Below are positions 35,082 through 44,539 of a stretch of DNA of 64,000 nt, one piece after another. The position numbers were made by a program, and so were the translations under genes. The notes under the pieces are model-generated. The model did not search any database, was not told the DNA's origin, and was given only the letters and a program-made list of their open reading frames with translations. The stretch covers positions 36,973 to 100,972 of the forward strand of contig JAFKKM010000015.1 of the NCBI GenBank assembly GCA_017305555.1, given 5' to 3'. The stretch comes from Hyphomicrobiales bacterium. GTDB lineage: Bacteria > Pseudomonadota > Alphaproteobacteria > Rhizobiales > Xanthobacteraceae. Numbering within the stretch: position 1 is the first letter of the stretch; every line of letters begins with the position of its first letter.

Positions 35082-35136
35082 GGAACTTCGCGCGAGCCGG
35101 TCGCCGAAGGACTTGCGAGCGCTGGAGCCGCAAACA

Positions 35137-35164
35137 AAAACGCGGGCCGTGGGGCCCGCGTTTT
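35137..35164. terminator. bidirectional terminator between unknown gene and rpsU
   Basis: AAAACGCGGGCC / GGCCCGCGTTTT with a four-base loop; an A-run on one side and T-run on the other. Serves the convergent gene ends at 35081 and 35190. Confidence 0.92.
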
Positions 35165-35189
35165 CGTAACTGAATGATCGAGGCTCGGT

Positions 35190-35492
35190 TCAGCGCGGTC
35201 CGCGCGGACCTGCGCCAGCAGCGCCTGCACCCGGACCACGCGCGCCACGGTCGCCGCCTGCACCGAACACCGGCTTCGGCTTCATCGGCAGCAGGCCTTC
35301 GCGCTGCAACTTCTTGCGGGCGAGCTTGCGCGCGCGGCGCACGGCCTCGGCCTTTTCACGGGCCTTCTTCTCGGACGGCTTTTCGTAATGGCCGCGGAGC
35401 TTCATCTCGCGGAAAATGCCCTCGCGCTGCATCTTCTTCTTGAGCGCCTTGAGAGCTTGATCGACGTTATTATCGCGGACGAGAACCTGCAC
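35190..35492 (-). CDS. rpsU: 30S ribosomal protein S21
   Basis: A 100-residue basic protein beginning [20 protein letters not shown] with the S21 core [20 protein letters not shown] and the Arg/Lys-rich helix, completing the S21 family pattern. S21 joins the 30S subunit near the 3' end of 16S rRNA. The start is GTG at 35492 (AGAGG seven bases ahead); a nearby ATG is out of frame and the longer frame is not protein-like. The C-terminal 30 residues are Gly/Arg/Ala/Pro-rich ([17 protein letters not shown]), a tail absent from the 71-residue E. coli protein. The gene ends in a strong shared terminator. Confidence 0.92.
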   Translation of the reverse strand: MQVLVRDNNVDQALKALKKKMQREGIFREMKLRGHYEKPSEKKAREKAEAVRRARKLARKKLQREGLLPMKPKPVFGAGGDRGARGPGAGAAGAGPRGPR

Positions 35493-35753
35493 GCGCCATC
35501 CTCTTTCAATAAACCGGATTGGAATCTGGGAAGGCGGGGGGCGACAGAAGGCCGTATCCCTCACCTCAAGGGCGTGGCTGTACCAGATCGGATAGGGAAT
35601 GTCCACCACGCCCGAGGGACGGTTGGGCGGTATTTGACGGCCGTTTCCACCTATTCTTGAGGCCGCCCCGCGTGCGGCAACTCGACAGCTTCCGGTGCCT
35701 GCTTCCATAGTCGCGAGGCGATTCGCGATCTTAATGGGAAAAGGGCAAAAACG

Positions 35754-36470
35754 ATGAATACCCAAAAATACGTCGCTGAGGCCATTGGAACCTTCTGGCT
35801 CACCTTCGCCGGCTGCGGCAGCGCCGTTATCGCGGCCGGGTTCCCGCAGGTCGGCATCGGGCTCTTGGGCGTTGCGCTGACCTTCGGCCTCAGCGTGGTG
35901 ACCATGGCCTACGCCATCGGCCATATTTCCGGCGCGCATCTCAATCCCGCCGTGACGGTCGGGCTGGCGGCCGGCGGCCGGTTTCCCGCCGGGCAGGTGC
36001 TCCCCTACATTGTCGCCCAGGTGATCGGTGCCATCGTCGCCTCGGCGGTGCTCTACATGATCGCCAGCGGGGCCGCAGGCTTCGATCTTGCCAAGGGCTT
36101 CGCGTCGAACGGCTACGGCGAGCATTCGCCGGGGCATTACAATCTGGTCGCGTGCCTGATCAGCGAAGTGGTGATGACCATGGTGTTCCTGTTCATCATC
36201 ATGGGCTCGACCCACGGCAAGGCCCCGGTGGGCTTCGCGCCGCTGGCCATCGGCCTGACGCTGACCATGATCCATCTCGTCAGCATCCCGGTCACCAATA
36301 CCTCGGTCAATCCGGCCCGCAGCACCGGTCCGGCGCTGTTCGTCGGCGGCTGGGCGCTTCAGCAGTTGTGGCTGTTCTGGGTTGCACCGCTGGTCGGCGG
36401 TGTGCTGGGAGGCGTGCTCTATCGCTGGCTCAGCCCGGATGAGCCGGCCGGCATCGTATCCGGCAACTAA
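35754..36470 (+). CDS. aqpZ: aquaporin Z
   Basis: A 238-residue water channel of the MIP family. Both NPA boxes are present (HLNPAVTVG and SVNPARSTG). The selectivity-filter residues of E. coli AqpZ are conserved: Phe in ALTFGLSV, and the His, Thr and Arg spaced as in [18 protein letters not shown]. This favours water over glycerol. Six membrane segments are visible. It is preceded by about 260 bases with no further gene, and ends in a perfect palindromic terminator shared with purK. Confidence 0.95.
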   Translation: MNTQKYVAEAIGTFWLTFAGCGSAVIAAGFPQVGIGLLGVALTFGLSVVTMAYAIGHISGAHLNPAVTVGLAAGGRFPAGQVLPYIVAQVIGAIVASAVLYMIASGAAGFDLAKGFASNGYGEHSPGHYNLVACLISEVVMTMVFLFIIMGSTHGKAPVGFAPLAIGLTLTMIHLVSIPVTNTSVNPARSTGPALFVGGWALQQLWLFWVAPLVGGVLGGVLYRWLSPDEPAGIVSGN

Positions 36471-36490
36471 TCGGTCGAGACCGTAACGGC

Positions 36491-36521
36491 AAAAGGACCA
36501 TGGCGCGCCATGGTCCTTTTT
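36491..36521. terminator. perfect palindromic bidirectional terminator
   Basis: AAAAGGACCATGGCG / CGCCATGGTCCTTTT, a 30-base perfect palindrome followed by another T; serves both aqpZ and purK, which converge here. Confidence 0.92.
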
Positions 36522-36546
36522 GTTTGTGCGGCATATGCCGGCAAAA

Positions 36547-37647
36547 TTACGGCTTGGGCGGTGTGACCTGCGTGACGTGCCCCATCTTGCGGCCCGGGCG
36601 CGCAGTACCCTTGCCATAGAGGTGCACGGTCGCGCCCGGCACGGTCAGCCAGCACGTATAGTCGTTGACCTCGTCGCCGATCAGATTGGTCATCGTCACG
36701 GCACCGTGGCGCACCGGTTTGGCCAGCGGCCATCCCGCGATGGCGCGAATGTGTTGCTCGAATTGCGAGACCGACGCGCCGTCCAGCGTCCAGTGGCCGG
36801 AGTTATGCACGCGCGGGGCGATTTCATTCACCAGCAATGTCGCGCCGCGCTTGCCGGGGACGACGAACATCTCGACCGCCAGCACGCCGACATAGTCCAG
36901 CGCCGTTGCGATACGGGTCGCGATGCTGCGGGCCTCTTCCGCCAGCGTCTCGGGGATGCGTGCCGGCGCGTAGGAATGCTTCAGGATGTGATCGCGGTGT
37001 TCGTTCTCGGTGACGTCGAAGCACTCGACCTGGCCGTCCGCGCCGCGCGCGGCGATCACCGAAATCTCGCGTTCAAACGGCACGAAGCCTTCGAGAATCG
37101 CGGATTTGGTTTCGAGATCGGTCCACGCTGCGTCAACATCGACGCCTTCGCGCAGCATGGCCTGTCCCTTGCCGTCGTAGCCGAAGCGGCGGGTTTTCAC
37201 CACCGCGGGCAGGCCGATGCTGCCGATCGCGGCGCGCAGGCCGGCCGCCGACGCAACGTCGGCATAGGGTGCGGTGGCAATACCGAGGCTGTTGACGAAA
37301 TCCTTTTCCGCGAGCCGGTCCTGGGTGATTTCCAGCACCTTGTGGTTCGGCAAGACGGGCCGTCGGGCGGACAGTACCATCGCGGTGGCGGCCGGAACGT
37401 TCTCGAACTCGTATGTGATGACGTCGACGTCGGCGGCGAACAGTTCGAGTGCCTCGACATCGGCATACTCAGCACAGGTCGCGTATTGCACGACGTCGAA
37501 CGCCGGCGAATCCGGATCGGGCGAAAACACCTGGCAGCGCAGGCCGAGCCGCGCCGCGGCCAATGCCAGCATCCGGCCCAACTGGCCGCCGCCGAGAATT
37601 CCGATGGTGTCGCCGGGCTTCAGCTTCACCTGACCCGAAGTCGTCAC
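36547..37647 (-). CDS. purK: 5-(carboxyamino)imidazole ribonucleotide synthase
   Basis: A 366-residue ATP-grasp enzyme that carboxylates AIR at the amino group with bicarbonate in purine synthesis. The N-terminal [20 protein letters not shown], the [12 protein letters not shown] segment and the C-terminal ATP-grasp residues ([17 protein letters not shown]) are typical. The start is GTG at 37647, overlapping the purE stop as GTGA; the longer frame lies inside purE. It works with PurE, whose gene is directly upstream. Confidence 0.94.
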   Translation of the reverse strand: MTTSGQVKLKPGDTIGILGGGQLGRMLALAAARLGLRCQVFSPDPDSPAFDVVQYATCAEYADVEALELFAADVDVITYEFENVPAATAMVLSARRPVLPNHKVLEITQDRLAEKDFVNSLGIATAPYADVASAAGLRAAIGSIGLPAVVKTRRFGYDGKGQAMLREGVDVDAAWTDLETKSAILEGFVPFEREISVIAARGADGQVECFDVTENEHRDHILKHSYAPARIPETLAEEARSIATRIATALDYVGVLAVEMFVVPGKRGATLLVNEIAPRVHNSGHWTLDGASVSQFEQHIRAIAGWPLAKPVRHGAVTMTNLIGDEVNDYTCWLTVPGATVHLYGKGTARPGRKMGHVTQVTPPKP

Positions 37648-38132
37648 GTCGCGCCCTCCGGGCGTTCGGCCACCGCCGCCGTCTGCTGCCGTCGCCATTC
37701 GACCAGCCGGCCGGTGAGGGCGGGATCGTTGAGCGCGAGCACGCTGGCGGCGAGCAGGGCGGCATTGATGGCGCCGGCCCGGCCGATCGCCAGGGTCCCG
37801 ACCGGAATACCGGCCGGCATCTGGACGATGGAATAGAGGGAATCGACGCCCGACAGCGCCTTGGATTCCACCGGCACTCCGAACACCGGCAGTTCGGTCA
37901 GAGCCGCCGTCATGCCCGGCAGGTGCGCCGCGCCGCCGGCCCCCGCGATGATCACTTTGCAGCCGGCCGCCTTGGCGCCCTTGGCGAAGGCATAGAGCCG
38001 GTCTGGCGTGCGGTGGGCGGAGACGATCAGCGTCTCATGGGTAATGCCGAGCGTGGTCAAGGTCTGCGCCGCGTGGCGCATGGTCTCCCAGTCCGACTGG
38101 CTGCCCATGATGATGGTGACGGGGGCGTTCAT
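37644..38132 (-). CDS. purE: N5-carboxyaminoimidazole ribonucleotide mutase
   Basis: A 162-residue class I PurE that moves the carboxyl group of N5-CAIR to form CAIR. The conserved [19 protein letters not shown] and [14 protein letters not shown] loops and the [19 protein letters not shown] block are complete. The ATG at 38132 gives the family length; the longer frame adds a non-conserved stretch. It is translationally coupled to purK. About 240 bases separate it from the DUF465 gene on the same strand. Confidence 0.95.
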   Translation of the reverse strand: MNAPVTIIMGSQSDWETMRHAAQTLTTLGITHETLIVSAHRTPDRLYAFAKGAKAAGCKVIIAGAGGAAHLPGMTAALTELPVFGVPVESKALSGVDSLYSIVQMPAGIPVGTLAIGRAGAINAALLAASVLALNDPALTGRLVEWRRQQTAAVAERPEGAT

Positions 38133-38369
38133 AGCGTCAATTCTTTTCGAGAATCCAGAAACATAGGCTGGATTATCCGTTTCGCCGGACGGGAGCAAGG
38201 CGTCCGTCGTCGCGGCGGGGCGCGGAATGGTTGCAGGAAATGCCGGCGACAGCACCCACAGCAGCGGGCCCAAGGGGTGAAATTCGGCTTTTGCTTCTTG
38301 AGAATTTCAAGCGGGAGAATTCCAGGCGCGCCCGCGCGTTTTTCCGCGTACAGGCCCGTGCGACGCGGA

Positions 38370-38573
38370 CTACGCGATGATGTCCGGCGTGATCTGATCT
38401 TCGACAAATGCGATGCGGTCTCGCAACAGCAGCTTGCGCTTCTTCAGCCGTTGCAACTGCAACAGGTCAGGCGCCGGTGATTGATGCAGCGCATCGATGG
38501 CCGCATCGAGATCACGGTGTTCTTGTTGCAGCCGTGCCAGTTGGGCACCGAGTTCGCGTTCGTCGTCGGTCAT
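38370..38573 (-). CDS. YdcH family protein (DUF465), copy 1
   Basis: A 67-residue, highly charged helical protein, MTDDERELGAQLARLQQEHR with the family block LQRLKKRKLLLRDRIAFVED. YdcH/DUF465 proteins are small predicted antiparallel helical hairpins of unknown role, common in proteobacteria. GGATGAC precedes the start. A paralogue (38812-38997) is transcribed divergently, with only about 240 bases between. Confidence 0.88.
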   Translation of the reverse strand: MTDDERELGAQLARLQQEHRDLDAAIDALHQSPAPDLLQLQRLKKRKLLLRDRIAFVEDQITPDIIA

Positions 38574-38811
38574 GTCATCCGAAATCTTGCATCGCGAAAC
38601 GGTTACGGCAAATCGTTGGTCGCGTTTCAGGCATTATCTTGACGATCGATAGGCCGCGCAAGCGGCGTAGTTCCGTACTCACGTTTTGTTTTTCATGAGT
38701 AGGCCGAAACTGAAATCCGCGACCTTATATCTATCGACAGATTTCCCATGTCATGTAGACTTCATCATCCAAATCGCGTTTGAGATTCATCCCAGCCCGA
38801 GGAGGTTTTAT

Positions 38812-38997
38812 ATGGCGGTTCAGTCGCATCTCGTTGAACTGGAACGGAAACACCGCGTTCTCGAGAGTGAATTGCACGAGGCTCTTAGGCATCTGTCCAC
38901 TGACGATCTTCGCATTGTCGAACTCAAGCGCCGAAAATTACTCCTCAAGGATGAAATCGAAAAGCTTCGGCAAAACGCCGAAGCGACGCTGCACTAG
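38812..38997 (+). CDS. YdcH family protein (DUF465), copy 2
   Basis: A 61-residue helical protein with the same pattern as its divergent neighbour (LRIVELKRRKLLLKDEIEKL). The ATG at 38812 has GGAGG six bases ahead; the longer open frame upstream is unlikely. The shared block L-K-[KR]-R-K-L-L-L-[RK]-D confirms that the two are paralogues. Function unknown. The promoter region between the pair has an inverted repeat TACTCA-N14-TGAGTA at 38676. Confidence 0.88.
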   Translation: MAVQSHLVELERKHRVLESELHEALRHLSTDDLRIVELKRRKLLLKDEIEKLRQNAEATLH

Positions 38998-39031
38998 GCA
39001 ATATTGCCCCAGGCAGAGCATACGAGAGATT

Positions 39032-39058
39032 TTCGCTTCTGATTGAATCGGAAGCGAA
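39032..39058. other. long stem-loop after the second DUF465 gene
   Basis: TTCGCTTC / GAAGCGAA, extended inward by GATT / AATC around a short loop, so nearly the whole 27 bases pair. It has no T-run. It may end the DUF465 transcript or be a repeat remnant. The remaining gap (38998-39214) holds no supported gene. Confidence 0.5.
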
Positions 39059-39214
39059 GCTCTCGCAAGACGATATTGAGACCCATCACGACCCACAACG
39101 GCTGTCGTCTCATGCGGGCTATTTCGTTTGGCGTACTCTCTGCGGTGCCAAAGGCGAAGTATCTGACGGGATGGATGCGTTTGTGATCGCGATGCATCCC
39201 GCAGACGAGCTGCG

Positions 39215-40333
39215 TCAGGCTTGCGCCAAATCTGCGACGTGATCAGCCAGGGCGAGACACGACGTCAGTCCGGGTGACTCGATTCCAAACAGATTGATCA
39301 GCCCGGCAACGCCGTGCTCGTGTGGGCCTTGAATCACGAAGTCCTGCACCGCCACAGCGGGCGGGACGATCTTAGGGCGTATGCCTGCGTAGCCGGGGAT
39401 CAGCGCGCCATCGGGAAGGCCGGGCCAATAACGGCGAATGGCCGGATAAAACCTGTTCGCGCGCGCGGGGTCGACGACATAGTCGATGCTGTCGATCCAT
39501 TCGACGTCGGGGCCGAACTTGGCCTGACCGGCGAGATCCAGTGTCAGGTGAACGCCAAGGCCGCCGGGTTCGGGCACCGGATAGATCAGGTGCGAGAACG
39601 GCGAACGGGCGCTGCAACTGAAGTAATTGCCCTTGGCGAGATAGGCAGGCGGAATACGGTCGACGGGCATTCCGTCGATCCGGCGCGCCACCATGGTCGC
39701 GGCAAGTCCGGCGGCATTGATAAGCAGGCGGCATTGCAGCGACATCGGAGCTTCGCCGCCGACGTCGATCTCGATGCCTTCACCTTGAACGCGCGCTTGC
39801 AGCAGCGGTGCATGAAAGGCGAACGCAGCGCCGGTGGCTTCGGCTTCGCCGCGCAACGACAGCATCAAGGCATGACTATCGACGATCCCGGTTGAGGGTG
39901 AGAGCAACGCCGCCTGGCAATCGAGCGCGGGCTCCAGTGCGCGCGCGTCCTTGCCGCTCAGGAGTTGCATATCGCCGACACCATTGGCCGCGGCACGCGC
40001 TTTGATGGATTGCAGCTTATCGACTTCCTCCGGCCGGGTTGCCACGATCAGCTTGCCGCAATTGCGATGCGGGATATCGTGGTCCCGGCAATAGGCATAG
40101 AGCGCCGTTTTGCCGCTGACGCACATCCGGGCCATCATGCTGCCGGCGGCATAGTAGATGCCGGCGTGAATGACCTCGCTATTGCGCGATGATGTGCCGG
40201 TGCCGATCGCCTCCGCGGCTTCCAGCACCACGACCTCGCGGCCGGCGCGCGCCAGTCGCCGGGCGATCGCCAAGCCGACGACGCCCGCTCCGACGATGAC
40301 GCATTCGACCTGATCCATCGGTGTTCGGCTCAT
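39215..40333 (-). CDS. FAD-dependent oxidoreductase (L-2-hydroxyglutarate oxidase-like)
   Basis: A 372-residue flavoprotein of the DAO family. The dinucleotide-binding motif [17 protein letters not shown] is near residue 11, followed by the [14 protein letters not shown] segment that is characteristic of L-2-hydroxyglutarate oxidase/dehydrogenase (LhgO, L2HGDH) proteins, and the C-terminal [20 protein letters not shown]. It would oxidise a 2-hydroxy acid with electrons passed to O2 or quinone. The start is uncertain between residues 1 and 6 (MSRTP or MDQVE); neither has a strong ribosome site. It is divergent from the GGDEF-EAL gene. Confidence 0.88.
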   Translation of the reverse strand: MSRTPMDQVECVIVGAGVVGLAIARRLARAGREVVVLEAAEAIGTGTSSRNSEVIHAGIYYAAGSMMARMCVSGKTALYAYCRDHDIPHRNCGKLIVATRPEEVDKLQSIKARAAANGVGDMQLLSGKDARALEPALDCQAALLSPSTGIVDSHALMLSLRGEAEATGAAFAFHAPLLQARVQGEGIEIDVGGEAPMSLQCRLLINAAGLAATMVARRIDGMPVDRIPPAYLAKGNYFSCSARSPFSHLIYPVPEPGGLGVHLTLDLAGQAKFGPDVEWIDSIDYVVDPARANRFYPAIRRYWPGLPDGALIPGYAGIRPKIVPPAVAVQDFVIQGPHEHGVAGLINLFGIESPGLTSCLALADHVADLAQA

Positions 40334-40536
40334 TGGCAGAGTGATTGAAACGCGGGCGATCCGAATAGAAACACCCGATCAGGTGCTTTCGAAATCTGGG
40401 CGATGCGATCTTAGCAAACTATTAATCATGCCGTCGCATTTGCCCGAATTTGAGCCAAATTACGGCATGCCGACGCTACTCGTTTACCTGATGCACATCG
40501 AAGCGGCCAGATATTGCGTGCGATATCCGCAGGTGA

Positions 40537-43230
40537 ATGATGGCTGGCAAGAAGTGGCAGGCAGGCGGCAACGGAGCGAATCCTGCTTGGGGCGCGGCGT
40601 TTGTTTTTTTGACGATGATGCCGTTCGCGGCAGCATCGGCGTTGCCTGCGAACTTTGATCAGATAGCGTCGTTCGGAGCGGCCGATCCGATTCTGCTGTG
40701 GCAGTTCGTGATCGGCGCGGTGGTGGCGCTTGCTTTCCTCATTGCCGTGGTTCTGTGGGCGGTCGCTGCCCTGAACCGGGTCAAGCGCGCCTTTTCCCGC
40801 GGCACCACCCTGGTGACGACGGCGCTGGATATGCTTAGCGACGGCGTCGTGATCGTTAACCGGCACGACAAAGTGGTCTTTTGCAACGATCGCTATCTTG
40901 AAATGTATGGCCTCGCGCGCGCGGATATTGCGGCTGGCATCACCGGCCATGAGTTGTTCGCGTTGCGTCGAAGTCGCGGGATTCCGGAAATCGCCGGGGA
41001 AGGTCATACGGATCCGGCCGAGACCAACGGTTCGGTCGTCGAACTGATCAACGGCCGGTCCATTCTGGTGAAGCGTTATTCGCTGCCGAACGGCGGTGCG
41101 GCCGCGACGCACGAGGACTGCACCGAGCGGCGCAGCCTTGCCAGGCAATTGGCGTCCGCCAACAGCTTTCTTGAATCGGTTATCGACAACGTGCCGGTCT
41201 GCATCGCCGCAAAGAGCATCGAGGACGGCCGCTACATCTTCGCCAACCGGGCCTTCGAGCATTTTTCCGGCTTCTCGCGCCATATGATTGTCGGCAAGCG
41301 GGCCGAGGAACTCTATTCGCCCGAGACGGCCGCCGCGATCGATGCGGCCGACCGAAGGGCGATTGAATCTCCCACGGGGCAAACCAGCGGGGATATACAT
41401 ATTCGGCGCAGCGGCCGGCCGTGCGTTCTCGCCAACAATCGCGTGCTCGTCCGCAATCAGGATAACCAGCCTGAGTTTCTCGTGGCGTTGTTCGATGATG
41501 TGACCGAGCGCGTGTCGCTCTCCGAACAGTTGGAGAATGCCAAGGCGTTCCTGGAATTGGTAGTGGATCATATTCCGATCGCGGTTACGGTCGAGAGCAT
41601 CAACGACCGGCGCTATCTGCTTGCCAACCGCCGCGCCGAAAATATTCTCAATCGCCGCCGCGAGGATGTGACCGGATTGACCTCGGCCGAGCTCTTCAAT
41701 CCGCGCGAAGCCTCCGTGATCATCAGCCGGGACGATGCCGCGATCAAGAAAGGCGGAATGCAGACCGAGGAGCATCCGATCAGCACCAAGGATGGCTTGC
41801 GGCTATTCCTGACCCGGCGGGTGACGGTTGCCGGTGAGGCGGGCGGCCCGCAATATCTGATCAAGACCCACGAGGATGTCACCGACCGGCGCCAGACCGA
41901 GGCGCGCATGGCGCATATGGCATATCACGACGGGTTGACGGATTTGCCGAACCGCCCGGCGTTCCTCCAGGCGCTGTCCCAGATGATCGAGGCGTGCGAG
42001 GGGACCGACGAGAGATTCGCCGTGGTGTCGGTCGATCTCGACGGCCTCAAGGAAATCAACGACGTGTTCGGCCACGCTGTCGGCGATAAGCTGCTGATCG
42101 AAGTGTCGCAGCGGATTCAGGAGGCGGCCGGCGGCAGCGTCGTCGCCCGGTTGAGCGGCGACGAATTCGGCCTGATCATTGATGGATCGCAGCCTGAAGC
42201 GGCGCTGACAGTGGCCAATCGTCTGGTCGAATCCATGAGCGACGACTTCCGCATCGATGGCAAATCGGTTCGCACCGGCCTCACCACCGGCATTGCGATC
42301 TTCCCGGCCAACGGCTCCGACGCGGCGTCACTGCTGGCGAATGCCGGCGCCGCGCTGTTCCGCGCCAAGGCGCGGTCGCGCGGCTCGATCAACATCTATG
42401 AGCCGGAGATGGATCGCCAGGTTCGTGACCGGCGGATTCTGCATCAGGATCTGTCGATGGCGATCCGCAACGGTGAACTGTCGCTGCACTATCAGCCGCA
42501 GGCTCGCGCCAGTCGCGACGACGCCGGACGTGAAACCATCGGCTTCGAGGCGCTGGCGCGCTGGAATCATCCGACACGCGGCTCCGTGCCGCCGGGCGAT
42601 TTCATTCCGCTGGCGGAGGAAAGCGGCCTGATCGTCGAGATGGGACAGTGGATTCTACGCGAAGCCTGCCGTGAGGCGGCGTCGTGGCCGAAGCCGTTGC
42701 AGATCGCGGTCAACCTGTCGCCGGCGCAATTCATGCACAGCGATCTGGTCAATTTCCTGCATTCGGTGTTGTTGGAAACTGGCCTCGCGCCGGGGCGGCT
42801 CGAACTGGAAATCACCGAAGGCGTGCTGATTGAGGATTTCGACCGCGGCCTGGGCCTGCTACGCCGGCTGAAGGCGCTTGGCGTGCGCATTTCGATGGAC
42901 GATTTCGGCAGCGGTTATTCCTCGCTGACGTATTTGCAGGCATTCCCGTTCGACAAGATCAAGGTCGACCGGGCGTTCGTGATGAATCTCGGCCACACGC
43001 CGCAATCGGCCGCGATTATTCGCGCCGTGATCGGGTTGGGGCACGGCCTGCATATGTCGATCGTCGCCGAGGGTGTCGAAACCTACGAGCAACTGTGCTT
43101 CCTCGCCGATGAATCCTGCGACGTGATCCAGGGCTTCTTCATCGGCAGACCGGCGCCGATCGAGCAATATGCCGCGCTGGTCGGGCGCGCTGTGCCCAGA
43201 CTGCCGGCTCTCGACCGGAAGGTCGGTTGA
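40537..43230 (+). CDS. membrane PAS-GGDEF-EAL protein (cyclic di-GMP turnover)
   Basis: An 897-residue protein: an N-terminal signal or membrane segment, a second helix (FVIGAVVALAFLIAVVLWAV, about residues 54-73), three PAS domains (starting about 90, 210 and 335), a GGDEF domain with the site SGDEF at 540-544, and an EAL domain with EAL at 671-673. The EAL catalytic residues are intact (FEALARWNHP, ITEGV, DDFGSGYSSL, VAEGVE), so phosphodiesterase activity is likely. The GGDEF site has Ser for the first Gly, which is tolerated in some active cyclases, and no RxxD inhibitory site is seen before it. ATGATG gives two possible starts three bases apart. Confidence 0.93.
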   Translation: MMAGKKWQAGGNGANPAWGAAFVFLTMMPFAAASALPANFDQIASFGAADPILLWQFVIGAVVALAFLIAVVLWAVAALNRVKRAFSRGTTLVTTALDMLSDGVVIVNRHDKVVFCNDRYLEMYGLARADIAAGITGHELFALRRSRGIPEIAGEGHTDPAETNGSVVELINGRSILVKRYSLPNGGAAATHEDCTERRSLARQLASANSFLESVIDNVPVCIAAKSIEDGRYIFANRAFEHFSGFSRHMIVGKRAEELYSPETAAAIDAADRRAIESPTGQTSGDIHIRRSGRPCVLANNRVLVRNQDNQPEFLVALFDDVTERVSLSEQLENAKAFLELVVDHIPIAVTVESINDRRYLLANRRAENILNRRREDVTGLTSAELFNPREASVIISRDDAAIKKGGMQTEEHPISTKDGLRLFLTRRVTVAGEAGGPQYLIKTHEDVTDRRQTEARMAHMAYHDGLTDLPNRPAFLQALSQMIEACEGTDERFAVVSVDLDGLKEINDVFGHAVGDKLLIEVSQRIQEAAGGSVVARLSGDEFGLIIDGSQPEAALTVANRLVESMSDDFRIDGKSVRTGLTTGIAIFPANGSDAASLLANAGAALFRAKARSRGSINIYEPEMDRQVRDRRILHQDLSMAIRNGELSLHYQPQARASRDDAGRETIGFEALARWNHPTRGSVPPGDFIPLAEESGLIVEMGQWILREACREAASWPKPLQIAVNLSPAQFMHSDLVNFLHSVLLETGLAPGRLELEITEGVLIEDFDRGLGLLRRLKALGVRISMDDFGSGYSSLTYLQAFPFDKIKVDRAFVMNLGHTPQSAAIIRAVIGLGHGLHMSIVAEGVETYEQLCFLADESCDVIQGFFIGRPAPIEQYAALVGRAVPRLPALDRKVG

Positions 43231-43334
43231 TTCGGTTGGAATTCTGCGGCCCGCAGCGTTTTGCCGCGTGACGGTTGAGCCTGCGCGCATCCCCGGCTAC
43301 ATGAGAGTTTCGAAATCCAGCGCTGCCGGAGGGG

Positions 43335-43354
43335 CCCGGCGCGCGGGATTTTTT
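43335..43354 (+). terminator. possible terminator of the GGDEF-EAL gene
   Basis: CCCG-GCGCG-CGGG then ATTTTTT, with additional GC-rich pairing outside. It ends only two bases before the GTG annotated as the start of potG, so it would overlap that gene's initiation region. Confidence 0.45.
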
Positions 43355-43356
43355 GC

Positions 43357-44538
43357 GTGACGACGGCTGCGGCATCCTCGGGAGCGGCAAGGGTGGAAGC
43401 ACTTTCAGAAACGACGCCACAAGCGAGTGCGGGCGCGGCCTTGCCGCTGCTGCGCATCGACGCGGTCGGAAAACGGTTTGGCGGTTTTACAGCCGTCGAC
43501 GACCTGTCGCTCGATATCAAGGCCGGCGAGTTTTTCGCACTGTTGGGACCGAGCGGTTGCGGCAAGACCACGCTGTTGCGGATGCTCGCGGGCTTCGAGA
43601 TGCCGGAGTCCGGACGGATTTTGTTGAACGGTGAGGATGTCGCGTCGATGCCGCCGCATCGGCGCCCGGTCAACATGATGTTCCAGAGCTACGCACTGTT
43701 TCCGCACCTCAACGTGCGCGACAACATTGCTTTCGGCCTGCGGCGCGCCGGTGTGTCGCGCGTCGAGATCAATGCCCGTGTCGCTGAACTTGTGGCATTG
43801 GTTCGTCTGGAAGGTTTGGAGAAGCGCCGTCCCGAGCAGCTATCGGGCGGGCAGCGCCAGCGGGTGGCGCTGGCGCGCGCGGTGGCGCGGCGTCCGCGAT
43901 TGCTGCTGCTCGACGAGCCACTGGCGGCGCTCGACAAGAAGCTGCGCGACAGCACCCAGCGCGAACTGCTGGCGTTGCAACGCAAGCTCGGCCTCACCTT
44001 CATCGTCGTGACGCACGATCAGGACGAGGCGATGACGCTGGCGGATCGGATCGGCGTGATGAACGCGGGCAGGCTCGTGCAGGTCGCGACGCCGCGCCAG
44101 CTCTACGAGGAGCCCCGCTCGCGATGGGTCGCGGAATTCGTTGGCGACATCAACATCGTCGAAGGACGGATCGAGGCGCGCGATGCGGGTCGCCTGCGCG
44201 TGACGACGCAAGGTGCGGGTGTGCTCACGGCACTTGCCCCGCGCGGCTTCGGAGATGTTGCCGATGTCTGTGTTGCCATCCGGCCGGAGAAGATCAGATT
44301 GTCGCAACGCGCGCCGGCCGACAATTCTGGCGCCAGCACGATCAATCGGCTGGAAGGCACGATCGCGGACGTCAATTATCTCGGCAGTGCATCGTCCTAC
44401 ACCATCGCGCTCGATGGCGGTGCGACGCTGCGCGCATCGCTGGCCAATGCCGCGCGCGTCAATGCAGACGCCTACGCCGTAGGTCAACGCGTGACGGCCT
44501 GGTTCTCGCCCGATGACTGCGTCGTGCTGGATCGATGA
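43357..44538 (+). CDS. potG: putrescine/spermidine-type ABC transporter ATP-binding protein
   Basis: A 393-residue ATPase of the PotA/PotG group. Walker A GPSGCGKTT, signature LSGGQRQRV, Walker B LLLLDEPLAALD and the H-loop VTHDQDEAM are canonical; the C-terminal regulatory OB domain (residues about 270-390) includes CVAIRPEKIRL. The GTG at 43357 has no clear ribosome site; GTG at 43393 has GGGAG eight bases ahead and might be the true start, removing 12 Ala-rich residues. It is one base from the first permease gene. No binding-protein gene is nearby. Confidence 0.9.
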   Translation: MTTAAASSGAARVEALSETTPQASAGAALPLLRIDAVGKRFGGFTAVDDLSLDIKAGEFFALLGPSGCGKTTLLRMLAGFEMPESGRILLNGEDVASMPPHRRPVNMMFQSYALFPHLNVRDNIAFGLRRAGVSRVEINARVAELVALVRLEGLEKRRPEQLSGGQRQRVALARAVARRPRLLLLDEPLAALDKKLRDSTQRELLALQRKLGLTFIVVTHDQDEAMTLADRIGVMNAGRLVQVATPRQLYEEPRSRWVAEFVGDINIVEGRIEARDAGRLRVTTQGAGVLTALAPRGFGDVADVCVAIRPEKIRLSQRAPADNSGASTINRLEGTIADVNYLGSASSYTIALDGGATLRASLANAARVNADAYAVGQRVTAWFSPDDCVVLDR

Positions 44539-44539
44539 G

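Noticed and set aside
38994..39197. 67-residue minus-strand frame after the second DUF465 gene
   Set aside because: It spans a stem-loop and has no recognisable pattern or ribosome site.
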